Shown here piece by piece: positions 52,843 to 62,894 of a DNA stretch of 64,000 nt (position 1 is its first letter; each line of letters starts with the position of its first letter). Source of the stretch: Phytophthora hibernalis. Lineage: Eukaryota > Oomycota > Peronosporomycetes > Peronosporales > Peronosporaceae. The stretch is from the NCBI GenBank assembly GCA_012656075.1, contig JAAKBF010000151.1, positions 558,001 to 622,000 of the forward strand. The letters are read 5' to 3'. The position numbers were made by a program, and so were the translations under genes. The notes beneath the pieces were generated by a model. The model saw only the letters and a program-made list of their open reading frames with translations. It searched no databases and was not told where the DNA came from.

Positions 52843-55084
52843 CAGGGCCGCCGATTATGGTATTAATATTTATGTCAACAGGGCTTCATACAAAATGTGA
52901 GCAAGGCACTGCAACCTCTATCATAAATAATGGCATGCATTTGCGTCGGCGCATAAATAATGAAATTGCAACTTCAACATATATTAGTCACAATTACTGT
53001 TACCGCTATCTAGTTGGCGCGATCAACTGTTGAAACATCCCAGAATCGGGCGTTCTCGCGCAGGAAGAGAATCATCTTGAGCGTTGCAGGTTGCAGGCCA
53101 TTACGCTCCTGCCCAAACGTAGTTCGCGCCACGCTAAAAAGCGCTCGACCTTGTTAAAGGTTGGTGGAATGCTGCCAATCGGGCAGTAGCGAGGCTTCCG
53201 CGCTTTACACCGGCAACGTTTCTCTAGTCGCTGAACAAAGGGTCACTCCTCGGAATCATCCTCAGCTTCATCCACAGCACCAGCGCTGCAAATGAAAGGC
53301 CGCAGTGCTTTTTTCTCCGCGGCGCTGAGTCGGGTACTGATATCTTTAAGATACGGACACAGCCCGATTCGAAATCAGGGCTGTGAACGATAGCCATGCG
53401 CGGGTCTAAAAATTAATAAACAGAAAAAGATTAGCACCAGTGAATAGTTGCAACTTGATTGCCCATTTCTTACCGATGTAGTCCGCAAAAGCTGGGTGGG
53501 CTGCAATAAGCCCATCAAACCAAACTCGGACGTCTAGTAGGCTCACTTCATTGGCTTGCAGGTTCGACACAGACTCGATGTCTTTTAGCTCAGCATAGAT
53601 AGCTTTCAGGCGCCGGTTGCAGGCTGGGGAAGGCAACAAATCCATGATTTCATCGTCCTCCGTGTCCAGGAACTTGACCAGCTTATGGTACCGGTGTACC
53701 ATTGCGAACGTAGATCCCCATCGAGTATCCTGGCGGATAATCGGTCGCAGGGGTCTTGAATCTTAGAGTACGAGTAAAACCAAACAAATTTAAAACAAAT
53801 AGTATCAGCATAGAACCCAAATATGAGTAGTACAATAACTTACCGAAGTTTTGCGGACTGTTTTAAAGTCCGGAGCTTGAGCATAAGAGCTTGCACGACA
53901 GCTAAATCATCTTCGTACCGCTTGAGGTGGATTTTTAAAGCTAAGTTGGGCCTTTGACTCGCGCAACCGACCAGCGGGACTTGCATGATTGTAGTCAGTA
54001 GCCTGTTTACGAAGCAGTTGTCACCCACCAGGTAAACACAGCCACTCAGCGCTTTTCCAAATCGATCGAGCTCTCGTTCCAAGAAGGCTCGGTGGAAGAG
54101 CAGACAGGTCATCGTCAGGATCCTGGATGATCGGAGACATGCACAGGATAGCATGCTTTGCAACACCGTCAATCGCATAGCAGACGTATACCGCGATGTA
54201 TTGCACACCCTCACGACTCCAACCATCCAGCATGAGGCCAAACAGGTATGGGAGCTCTTCAGTGATGTCAGACACCGCCAGACCTGTGACGGCTATCATG
54301 AGAGCCGGAGGGTTTCCACGGAGATCAACTCAAGGTTGGTGTATCTAGAAACAGAATAGTATTTCATAAGTATTCAACAACAAAATAGTATTAATGCATT
54401 TGACTTACTTTCGAGCGAGTGGGTCCATGCAGAACATGAGCGGCAAATTGCCCTTGACGGCCCATTCCAACCAGCCAAAGCGGTTCACCGACGTACGCCA
54501 GGCATAGTGAATCACCGAGCCGGTCTCCGCAGTAGTAACAGCTAGCATTTCGTCTTAGAAGTTGGAGTGCTGACCGCGAACGTGTTGCATCAGGTTTGTG
54601 GACTCATTGCGCCTCGTCTGCTTGCGCACAGTACCACACCGACAGCGGTAGTACTCAGGAACCGGCTCGTCGTACTGATCACGACAAGGCGTAAAAGTAA
54701 ATCGAGACCTGCTCGTTGGAGAAGATGATGCGAGGACGTGGCGCGCGCAGCATGATTGTAGGGAGGAGTGAGGACTTGGTGCGACTCGTAGGAATATGGG
54801 GAATGACACTTCCAGCGGAGCCGTCGTGTGCAATCTGCTCTGTCAGACGAATGGTTGGCTGTACAGAGCAGTCAAGTTATCAAGCACTTCGCATATAGCA
54901 TAATGTATGTATATAAGCTAATGTATTGCTTTCACTTACAGAATTTAATATTAATGGGTTATCACAATAAATTATGATTACAATATATTGTTCCGACTTC
55001 ATATGGTTTGGGAAGCCGTTAATAAATAATGTGAAAATGTTTATGGCCATTACTTCAGTCCCAAGTTATTTTTCGGCGGCCCTG
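52843..55084 (-). mobile_element. hAT-2: hAT transposon with both ends, 2242 bp
   Basis: Seen: CAGGGCCGCCGA at 52843-52854 is inverted at 55073-55084. Flanking octamers CGTGTTGT (52835-52842) and CATGTAGT (55085-55092) match at six of eight bases, fitting an aged 8-bp duplication. A minus-strand hAT transposase gene fills the element. Confidence 0.8.
53030..54833 (-). pseudogene. hAT-2 transposase
   Basis: Seen on the minus strand: a BED-like finger (YYRCRCGTVRKQTRR...NLMQHVRGQH) at about 54655-54560; a region around 54500-54400; a core from 54299 (LPYLFGLMLDGWSREGVQYI); after a frame change, YLVGDNCFVNRLLTTIM and VPLVGCASQRPNLAL; an intron near 53845; MVHRYHKLVKFLDTEDDEIM; an intron at about 53407-53474 (GTAAGA to TTTTAG); and the C-terminal dimerisation region (RLSAAEKKALRPF, LQPATLKMILFLRENARFWD-like) to about 53030. 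Known: hAT transposases make 8-bp duplications and act in the nucleus. At least three small shifts, so probably inactive. Same family as hAT-1. Confidence 0.75.
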
Positions 55085-55119
55085 CATGTAGTTCATCACC
55101 ACAGAACTTAGTGACCTGT

Positions 55120-56290
55120 TATCTCCAGCTACGTTGCTGGCCGAGCCTTCCTCTTATTCACTGTTTCCCGCAAGTACTTCAGAAACATCTTCATCTGGCA
55201 TCACTTCGCCTTTCTTTCCTGTAAATCCATGTGGATACTTCTTGATAATCTCCTATAGATGCGGAAAGAGTTGGCTCGTAGAACAGGCCCCGTCGACACC
55301 CAGAGATAAACCGCAACGCATCATCGCTTTGTGGGCATAGTGTGTTGAATTCAGCATCGGGCAGCTGAAACTGGCGGGTCTCAACTCGGCGAAGCAGTGG
55401 AGCGTCAAATTTTAGTCCTAGCTTTCTGAGGCGGTCGAACTCATCCAGTAGGACTAGGTAAAGCCACAGCACCCACGTGCTTGGTTGTCGATCTCTACCA
55501 GGGCTACATTTACGGTTTAACCGTTCTCGACCGGCACTTCTCCGTCCTGAAAGCACACTTTAGTCACGACCCGCTTGGAGAATCATCGATCGCTTCTGCC
55601 ACCCGTTTATCGCCTTGGCCAAGTTCGCGACTTGAATATCGAAGGAAACTTGTCTACAGCCTTGGCAAACAGCAGCAAGTCACCGTTGGCTTGCTCAGTC
55701 TTGATCGTCCAATTAACCGTTGCGAGATGCTCGTGACGACTTGCGCAACGGTCGAACGCCGGAATGCGCTGTGCGCGAGTTATGTTCCAACGAGTCTACA
55801 ACCTGGGCTACACTTGTCAACTTGGTTGAGAGGCCCAAGCTGCTCGTCGGCCCCTGACAATTATTGTAGGGGATTAGGTGTGACTCAAATTCCAGCTAAA
55901 GACCCGTCGCAACAGCAACAACACCTGCTATACTCGAGCTCACCGCTTGTCGCTGCATTCACACGAACCAAGACGCTATCCAAATCGACCACATCGTGCT
56001 CGAACAAACGTTCGATCGTGGAGTCGGATACGGATCGGACTCACAGGCTGACCGAAACCGTCAAGACCGACGGGTACTCCGCAGAAAGGATGCATCCAAC
56101 TCCCACAGTCAGGTCGATGAATTCTACAAGCCTTCTCACCACAGCCTCCACACAGGGAAGAATCTGGAGCGTCCATTTGAGTCGATGGTTGAGTGTTGTT
56201 TTCAAATTTTGCTTTTGCGTAGTGAGAGCTAATCGACGCTACTTTATGCACAATTATCGGATTGCTGAAACGCGGCTTACATGACTGGCT
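55120..56290 (-). pseudogene. Unidentified relic with a Cys/His-rich zinc-binding N-terminus
   Basis: Seen on the minus strand: around 56180-56060 MDAPDSSLCGGCGEKACR, HRPDCGSWMHPFCGVPVG and LDGFGQPV, a cysteine/histidine arrangement like a small zinc-binding module. Further pieces in changing frames follow: AQVVDSLEHNSRTAHSG near 55790, LAKAINGWQKRSMI near 55600, then STWVLWLYLVLLDEFDRLRK and LGLKFDAPLLRRVETRQFQL near 55450-55370 and DDALRFISGCRRGLFYEPTL near 55280. The module suggests a transposon-linked oomycete family, but I cannot name it. The open frame on the other strand (55481-56284) lacks such motifs and is treated as fortuitous. Confidence 0.35.
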
Positions 56291-56299
56291 GCTGGCAAG

Positions 56300-56840
56300 C
56301 AGTCCTGTAAAACATACACAAGCGAGGTAAATATACGCAATGGAGTATCCCAGTTTAGAATGGGTAAATAAAATTAGAGCTCCTGGATGACCAAATAGCA
56401 GCAATGGGAACTAAATAAAGAAATGGTCAAAAAGAACAAAAAGAAAGAAAAGACCACTTAAAATGATGAAAAAGAAAGATATAGCCATTTAAAACGATGA
56501 AAAGAAAGAAATGGGTAATAAAATAGAAAGATATGAGCAAAACTGCTTGCTCATTTGGGGTCAACACATTCCGCCCACTAACCCTGGGAAAGAAAAATGC
56601 TCATCTTCAGCGCTTGCGCTTCTACCTTGTGTCGGATAATCATCGCAAGCAGGGGTTCCAACTTAGGCCGTCAGATTAGAAGGGCAGGTACTAAACCACT
56701 TCGTGAAAACGAGCTCAACATTATCAAGACTAATTCTGAACATTTATGGTCAGACTAATTTTGAATTCGAGGATTTCACCATCACCTGAATTAGTCTGAC
56801 AAGACTAATTACGAACGTAGACTAATTGGGCTAATTACCG
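56300..56840. other. AT/A-rich spacer with iterated motifs
   Basis: No gene. 56400-56540 has irregular A-rich repeats (GAAAAAGAAAGA, GATGAAAAGAAAGAAATGG). 56730-56835 has four or more AGACTAATT motifs in both orientations. Confidence 0.4.
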
Positions 56841-56844
56841 TATT

Positions 56845-56940
56845 CTATGTCCCACCTCGATGTCATAAATGCGATACGCCTTGAACACTTCTTCGTTGCC
56901 GAGGAACAGTCCGGCTCGAGCCTTGGGGTCGAAAAACCCC
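56845..56940 (-). pseudogene. Copia integrase C-terminal fragment
   Basis: On the minus strand FDPKARAGLFLGNEEVFKAY-RIYDIE matches the conserved patch after Copia integrase (compare FDARSVRCRFLGYSEHEKAY in Copia-A). Only about 30 codons remain; the flanks do not continue it. Confidence 0.6.
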
Positions 56941-57009
56941 GTTGGTCTCCATTGTTTTACTTCACAAAATTTGTCTTAAGTAGACATTTCCATTGTCTTA
57001 GGGGTCAAC

Positions 57010-58025
57010 CAGCAGTTGCATTTGTGGTACTGTGATTCACAGAAAGCGTCGTTAGTTTAGCTTCCACGCAACAGCACAACAATTCGCCGAGTCAGGTCGG
57101 CGATGTTGGGCTTGCGCAGGGTTCTTGTCGGTTCCCTTTGCGGTTCACCCCAGCCGGGGTTCAGTTGAGTGTTGTTCCCGACGGGTACCAAGCTCCAAAC
57201 TCTCAGAGACTCGCCTGAGCGGGGCAGTCCCCGTGCAAACCCCTGTGCCCTCCACCAAAGGATGAACGGCAGCGCAAGCGCTTTTACAGGTTACCAGGCG
57301 CAGATTACGCCCAGCTAGGAGGTTACGGTGTCCTGGGTTGTGCAGACCCACCGGCTCGTCGAATCGACGAGGCTTGTCTTCGCTTGGTAGCGAGAAATGT
57401 CCACCCCAGGCCGACCTTGATCTCCTGGCGCTACCTGACGGCTCCCCTACAAGCTATGCCTCTTGGGGAACGACGGCAGGCATAATCCAGCCCACGTAGG
57501 GACTTACCGGAAAAGTGTACGCTGTTCTTGGATATGCTCTATATCTCAATGTCTTTGGAGAACCCCTTCGGGTTCTTCCCTATGTTCTTCTATCGGTCCT
57601 ATACAAATATCTAATGAAATGGAGTCGTTACAGATCTCCTGCGACTCTTCGCTCAGCTCCGTCCCTTGGGGTCGAGCTGTTTTCATACCTCTCGGCGACT
57701 CTTCGCCCAGATCCTGATTTATCCCCCAGTTGGTATATCTCCTCGAGGCATATTCTCACCAAGTCGACTTTCGCCGAGTCCAGCTTTCGCCGAGTCGATT
57801 ATCGCCGAGTTCGTCCCTCGCTGAGTCCAGCTAAGTGCGATCCCCGTTTAAATCCGTTCCCTGTTGAGTTCGATGTATCCACTTGGCGATGTATCCACTT
57901 GGCGGTGTACCCACTTGGTGTGGTGTACCCTCTTGATCCTCTTGAGAGCGATGTACCCCTGGTCTAGCTTAGGCTTCCCTAGTGTAGGATTACCCAAAAT
58001 CTGGATTTCCCTACACCACACATTA
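57010..58025. other. Region without recognised genes, possibly an LTR
   Basis: About 1 kb with short direct repeats: TTTCGCCGAGTCCAG-like units around 57765-57830 and GATGTATCCACTTGGC-like units at 57876-57925. The right end (TGTAGGATTACCC...CTACACCACACA) could be the edge of an LTR, read TGTGTGGTGTAGGG on the minus strand. No primer site or partner was found, so this stays a guess. Confidence 0.25.
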
Positions 58026-58265
58026 ATGAAGCTTATGCAATGACCATCAGCTCAATCCGATGATTGACGAGGAGAGGCGGGTCGTTCTTGGTCGTGGTGT
58101 CTTCTGACTCTGAAGTGAGAATGAGGGAGAGCGCGGGAGCTCCAAACGCTGGGCTGCAGTGGGCGAGCGCCGGCTCATACCGATATGTACCGGTATACCG
58201 GAAGTTCGAATTTCGTGTGGAAAGCACAATTCCCTTGGCCTTGCCCATGGAATACACCTTTTACG

Positions 58266-58455
58266 TTACTTTTTGTTAAAAGGTATGGGTCTTGGACGTA
58301 GCTTGAACGGAGCGGAGGGAGTGAGGACTCTGGGTGAAACCGGAGCGAGGACACTTGACCACTTGAGAGGTAGAAGGAAAATTCGAAAGTGATTGATTTA
58401 TCGGAGTTACTATAACCAGTTCGTCCAATCATTCTACTCGTCCAATCATTGGGAC
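58266..58455 (-). repeat. Copia-B-family LTR fragment
   Basis: Aligns with 17715-17905: shared GAGCGAGGACACTTGACCAC, TTCGAAAGTGATTGATT and TCCAATCATTCTACTCGTCC. The upstream minisatellite part is absent. Confidence 0.65.
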
Positions 58456-58489
58456 CGTATTCAACTTACCGTAATCATCGTGGGTTCGG

Positions 58490-58565
58490 ATTGGACCGGT
58501 CCGGGTTAAACCGGTTCACGGTTAAAAGCCGGTACCAAACCGGTATCAAACCGGTATCAACTCGG
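58490..58565. repeat. ACCGGT-rich iterated stretch beside pogo-3
   Basis: Contains several AACCGGTATCA/AACCGGTT units, partly palindromic. It immediately precedes the TA target duplication of pogo-3. Function unknown. Confidence 0.4.
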
Positions 58566-58567
58566 TA

Positions 58568-60293
58568 CAGACAACAACGGAAAAATACGCTCTACTTAAA
58601 AATACGCCATGCGACAATTCCTGACTTCTGGTCTGATACAAACAAGGATTTTTATTATAGCCAATAAGATTTACCTAAACTCACTTTTTTAACCAACGAC
58701 ACAAATCTGCAAATTACTGGACGCAAGGACATCGCGACCTGCGAGCATTGAGAGCATTTTCAAACTCGAACAATGCGTGTCAAGCGCTCGTACAAGATGC
58801 AGTTTGTGCGCCAAGTACTTAGACGAGTATCAGAGGTCGGTATTGATGCCGCCATCGGCGAAAGCAGTGTCCCGCGCTGGACAGTGCGGGACTGGGTCAA
58901 GAACGAGGACAAGATAACAAGCTTCGGCGGATCACAGAAGAGCAAGACGCTCAAAGGACAAGGGAGGAAGGAGTTTCACATGCTCTTGTATTGTATATGA
59001 AGGATGAGCGCCGCGACAACAACGTAATATTTTATAATTTGTTTTTCAAGCTATTCATTAACTTATCTTCATTTGACTATAGATTGTTACTACAAGAATG
59101 ATGATTGAGTACATGAAGCAAAACCGCCAAGATTGGTTGATGGAGTATTTGAGCTCGAAAAAACGAAGATAGCGGGCAGAAAGCACTCTTTAAGTTGTGC
59201 CAACATTTTGCAAAACGGTATGTAAATGCTCTGAATATGATAATATTTCATTTTGTATTAATGATATTTTAGTCATGGCTTCTCATCACAGGTTGCTGTT
59301 ACGAGCAAACTTAACGACGGAGAATTGGTTGAGACCCAGCTTGAATTGGAGTTGGACTTTTGGGGGCTTCACTGGAAAACACCCCTAAATGAAATCTACA
59401 ATGTCGACGAAACTGCTATTTACTACGAAATGGCACCCAAAAAGGCTGGGCTGGGAAAGGAAATCTGACTCAGCGCGAGTGACAGGTTTGACGAAACACC
59501 CGGGTCGTATGACAGCCGTCATTACAGTGCGCGCGGACGGTTAAGTTTTTTGTCCTCTTGTTGTTAATCTGTTCTAATATTTTATGCTGTTATTAGGAAA
59601 AAACTGCCGATTTTATTTATAATAAAGGGCATGCCCGGCGGGGACATTGAAAAGATGAGTTAAAGAAGTACCCAGTGAGCCACTACTACTGCGTTCAAGA
59701 GAACGCATGGATGGATGGCAGGTACTGGGATTTTTATGCCAGCGTGGTGCTGCTACGTGAGCTGGACGGACCTGCTGTCATCCTCGCGGACAACTTTGAC
59801 TGCCATGTGTCCGAGGAGGGACAGCAGGTCGTGGCAGAAAAAGCGCTCTCTGTGGTGTACCCCTTGCCTGCCAACTGCACGTCCACCTGGCAACCTCTCG
59901 ACGTGGGCGTCATGGGGCCCCTTAAATCAGTACTCCGTAGTACATGGATTCATCAGAAGGGTCCGAGTCCCAAAACGGCGAGCGAGAAGCGTCTCGACAT
60001 TATAAAGCGAACTATTGTAGCCTGGATCTGTATTTCTGAGGATACGGTACGCAGTAGTTTTAGGAAGGCGATTCCTCGGCAGTTTGAAGCCCTCGAGTTT
60101 ATCTAATCACCAATGAGCTGCCCTTTTTTAGATCGATATTCGTCTTTTTATATAATCTGGACCTTTTCTTGGACTCGAGTGCTACTTTTGACCAATCAGA
60201 TTTATTATTTTCCGATGGCGTAATTTTTTGGTAGATATCGGCTTACTATGGAGGATACTGGTCAGTGCTGGCGTATTTTTCCGTTGTTGTCTG
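58568..60293 (+). mobile_element. pogo-3: near-complete pogo-type element with perfect inverted ends
   Basis: Seen: the 23-bp terminal inverted repeat CAGACAACAACGGAAAAAT... at 58568-58590 is perfectly inverted at 60271-60293. TA duplications are at 58566-58567 and 60294-60295. Length is 1726 bp. A plus-strand transposase gene occupies most of it. The ends resemble but differ from those of pogo-1 (CAAACAACGACGG), so it is a sister family. Confidence 0.93.
58773..60106 (+). pseudogene. pogo-3 transposase
   Basis: Seen: start at 58773 (MRVKRSYKMQFVRQVLRRV), an N-terminal helix-turn-helix with VPRWTVRDWVK. A shift near 58980 is followed by MKDERRDNN, an intron (about 59023-59082, GTAATA to CTATAG), and IVTTRMMIEYMKQNRQDWLM with a stop shortly after. 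Near 59330 LELELDFW resumes, then EIYNVDETAIYYEMAP (first Asp), a shift, and PGRMTAV-type codons. A second intron (GTTAAG to ATTAG) lies at about 59542-59597, at the same place as in pogo-1. The final exon has KLPILFIIKGMPGG, VILADNFDCHVSEEGQ (second Asp) and STWQPLDVGVMGPLK (third Asp), and ends RQFEALEFI at 60106. Three or more small lesions interrupt it. Known: DDE_1 transposase acting at TA sites. Confidence 0.8.
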
Positions 60294-60379
60294 TAGCCCT
60301 CAATACTTTTCGAGCAACTTCACCGCATTGAAGTGGACTAGCTCCGGATTGGTCCGGCACAGGTATAGGAGTTGGTCAC

Positions 60380-61270
60380 GAACTCACGTGCCACACAAAT
60401 TCGATCTTCTTGCTGAGCTGATTCTGCACCTTCATGACGTACTTCTTGATGCAGTCGTCGCTCTCCGACTTGACAAGCAGGAAGAACCCCTTCATGTATC
60501 GTCGACGAACAGAAATAGATAATTGCTGTCACCCAGTGACGCTTCTTCCATGGGACCACAGATGTCGAATTTGAGCAGCTCGAACGTGTCGTAGCGGCGC
60601 TTGTCACGGTTGCTTGGGGACGGCTTTTGAATCGTTTTCCTTGCTGTCAGCCGCGACACACACTTGGTCCGCTCAACTCGGAGGGTTCTTTCACGTCCTT
60701 GATCATGTTGTTGTCGACCATCTTGCGAAGCACCTCCACCGGGGCGTGACCCATACACGCGTGCAGGTCGACCGTCTTCACAATGTGCACCGCATTCGCC
60801 GATCGCTGAGGTGTCTGGAGCCAGTAGAGTCCATCACGAGATTCGCCGCTGGCATCACTTGCTTGCATGCCTTGTGCGCTGGGTGTCGTCGAACACGACT
60901 TGAAACAGGCCATTTTTGTTGATCTGTGGCACCGAGGGTAGATTTTTGCTCATGCTCGGCACGTAAGCGCGTTCTTGATGACAATCTCGCGCTCATCATC
61001 GTTGGGCAGAACTACTCGCTCCACGAGGGTCTCTGCACCCATGATGTCCGCCTTGTTGCCATCGGCCACCGAAAGTTTGCACTCTTTTCGCTCGATCAAA
61101 TTGGCGAGCTTGATCTTGCCGTTGCAGATGTGGTGCGTTGCGCAGCTGTCAACCGCTCACGTGCCGAGCACATCCTTGCCCGTCAAGATGCGACACTCCA
61201 GTGAGCCCACAAACATCACTCGATCATAGCCGCAGTCGTAGTTGGCGTCATCTTCCTCCACTGGATATTG
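60380..61270 (-). pseudogene. Copia-B-family fragment 2: protease and integrase start
   Basis: Seen on the minus strand: VAHHICNGK-type protease remnants near 61150, KIKLANLIERKECKLSVADG near 61080, IKNALTCRA-type sequence near 60970, then DGLYWLQTPQRSANAVH, VDLHACMGHAPVEVLRKMVD and SELSGPSVCRG (integrase zinc finger). FELLKFDICGPMEEASLG carries the first catalytic Asp, and YLFLFVDDT follows. These match Copia-B at 16130-16830 block by block (HARMGHAPVEML, FELLHFDICGPM). Frames change repeatedly, and gag and the reverse transcriptase are missing. Relic. Confidence 0.75.
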
Positions 61271-61419
61271 TTGCGCCCAAACCGGTAACCCTCAATAGTT
61301 ATCAACGTGCTCTTCTTCTGGGCTAAGCAGGATAAGAGTTCCATTAGTAGGCAAATGACGGGTAGAAGCTCGCATACCATGACGGACTAGTACAGCGTCT
61401 GGCGTTAATTTTGTTCACG

Positions 61420-62241
61420 GGAGATGCTACGCTGTCCCAGACAGGTAAACATTAGCGTATTTATTTCAAATTATAAAGTGTTAATTGCGATTTTGTTGTA
61501 CAGATTAGGCCCCAGCCCAGGACACGTCGTCGAAATCGACGAGACAAGATCAACGAAAAAGAGCAACGTCGGAATGCGTCACTCTGACAACTCGGTTTTT
61601 GAGGGGTCGACCGTCGACCGCGCGACGAATCTTTGGTTCACTTCTGTCGTAGGAGACCAGAGAAGCTAGGCCAGCTTGTCTCTGGAGATTAAGAAGTTCA
61701 TACTTGCTGGGTACGCTATTTCGCTACTTATTTTACCTTTTAAAGGTGTTGATTTATTACAGCTATGTTTTAAACTTTGTGTTTGTCATAACGACAACAG
61801 TGAATATCACGGTTTGGAAGTAAGTAAGCCGCAAGGATCAATCAAATCAATCCTTCCTTTCCCAACCGTGAGCACCGCAGTAAGAAAACAGCCACTTTTC
61901 CCAATCACAACCAACTATTTGGACTTTCCTCTTCTTTTAGGAAAGTATCAGCGGGCAAAGACAAGACACGAATATTTGATTTGATTGGCTGTTGAAAGTT
62001 TTGCTTACTTACTTACCAACCGTGATAACCACTAATAATGAACGATATGTGGCCATCCAATGTCGCTGCGGACGGTCGTCACAACATCGAGAATAACCCA
62101 TACCTGGAAGGTATGGGTTATGTACATCAGTGGGTGAACCATTTGACGAACTTCGTCAACCCGTCCAACGGAGCCCCCACTCAGTGGATTGAAGGAGTAT
62201 ATGAAGTGCGTCTGAAGCACCGCATTAAGATATTTTTTTAA
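61420..62241 (+). pseudogene. Merlin/ISXO2-like (IS1595-type) transposase relic, split by a MITE
   Basis: Seen on the plus strand: a short exon near 61424-61443, an intron (GTAAAC to TGTACAG, about 61444-61502), then LGPSPGHVVEIDETRSTKKS and EGSTVDRATNLWFTSVVGDQ, which fit the GHVVEIDE (first Asp) and GGVDRxTxxWF motifs of ISXO2-like transposases. SLEIKKFILAG follows. The 223-bp MITE at 61805-62027 intervenes, then NDMWPSNVAADGRH, NNPYLEGMGYVHQWVNHLTN and FVNPSNGAPTQWIEGVYEV, the conserved C-terminal part with the acidic residue. Known: Merlin elements are eukaryotic relatives of bacterial IS1016/IS1595. No inverted ends recognised. Inactive. Confidence 0.7.
61805..62027. mobile_element. Small MITE (223 bp) inside the Merlin relic
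   Basis: TATCACGGTTTGGAAGTAAG at 61805 and the inverted end (read TATCACGGTTGGTAAGTAAG on the minus strand) at 62027 form an inverted repeat of about 24 bp with small differences. The interior is AT-rich and non-coding. No clear target duplication. Confidence 0.65.
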
Positions 62242-62337
62242 TTTGTAACGCTACGTGCTTCCGAATCCAGTATCTAGTATTCTTGAAATCGTGAACGTGG
62301 GTCCCCACGCGGTTTCTGGACGCAAGGAGTGGCGTTG

Positions 62338-62482
62338 TCCGGCGTAACCGGTGGCAGTGGCTGCCTCGCATTGCTCGGCGTAGATGGTGGCAGTTGACGC
62401 TGGGCTATGTCCGGCGTAGATGATGGCAGTGGCTGCTGGGCTGAGTCCGGCGTAGATGGTTTTTGTGGCTGCTGGCTTGAGC
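62338..62482 (-). repeat. 36-bp tandem repeat, four copies
   Basis: Units begin TCCGGCGTAGATGATGGCAG and recur four times, with lengths of 36-37. On the minus strand they read as 12-residue repeats (LSPAATAIIYAG-like) in a 79-codon open frame (62490-62251). Whether this is translated is unclear. Confidence 0.7.
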
Positions 62483-62514
62483 TCCCACAAAATCAGATTG
62501 AGTGCTAAATTAGA

Positions 62515-62745
62515 AACTAGATGCCGGCAACATGTTGTATATCACACATATTGTATGTGACAGTGTCACATCATGTTGTAACCCTGCTGAATATAGCATC
62601 ATGTTGTATCTATCGTCTCCAGGTGATGGTGTATCTTCTCCAGGAGAACGTGTCGTAGTTTCTTCGTGCTATACAAGACTACATATCATACAACATCGAT
62701 AGTCAGTGCTTGCTGTATATGACAACATGTGACAAGTAGTACCTT
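62515..62745. repeat. ACAACATG/CATGTTGT motif cluster
   Basis: At least five CATGTTGTA or TACAACAT-like motifs in both orientations with TGTGACA spacers. Related clusters lie near 18660, 39010 and 39810. No gene. Confidence 0.4.
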
Positions 62746-62894
62746 GCTGAATCAGGAGGACGCTGATCTATGCGTTGCGAATGTGTCGTCGTCCCCTCCG
62801 TATTCTTCTTGGCGGCATCCACTCTCCTTCTGGCTTGACCATGCTCTGCTAAGCCCGCCGCTTCTGTAGCTGCTGATTCACTCACAACTTCGCA

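Noticed and set aside
55481..56284. 267-codon plus-strand frame
   Set aside because: Low-complexity Ser/Thr/Arg composition without motifs; the minus strand has the coherent Cys/His-rich segments.
57060..57430. GC-rich structured stretch considered as an RNA gene
   Set aside because: No cloverleaf, rRNA or snRNA consensus could be recognised; more likely LTR or gag-like repeat sequence.
62251..62490. 12-residue repeat protein on the minus strand
   Set aside because: The frame is open only because the tandem unit is 36 bp; no flanking coding sequence. Kept as a tandem repeat.
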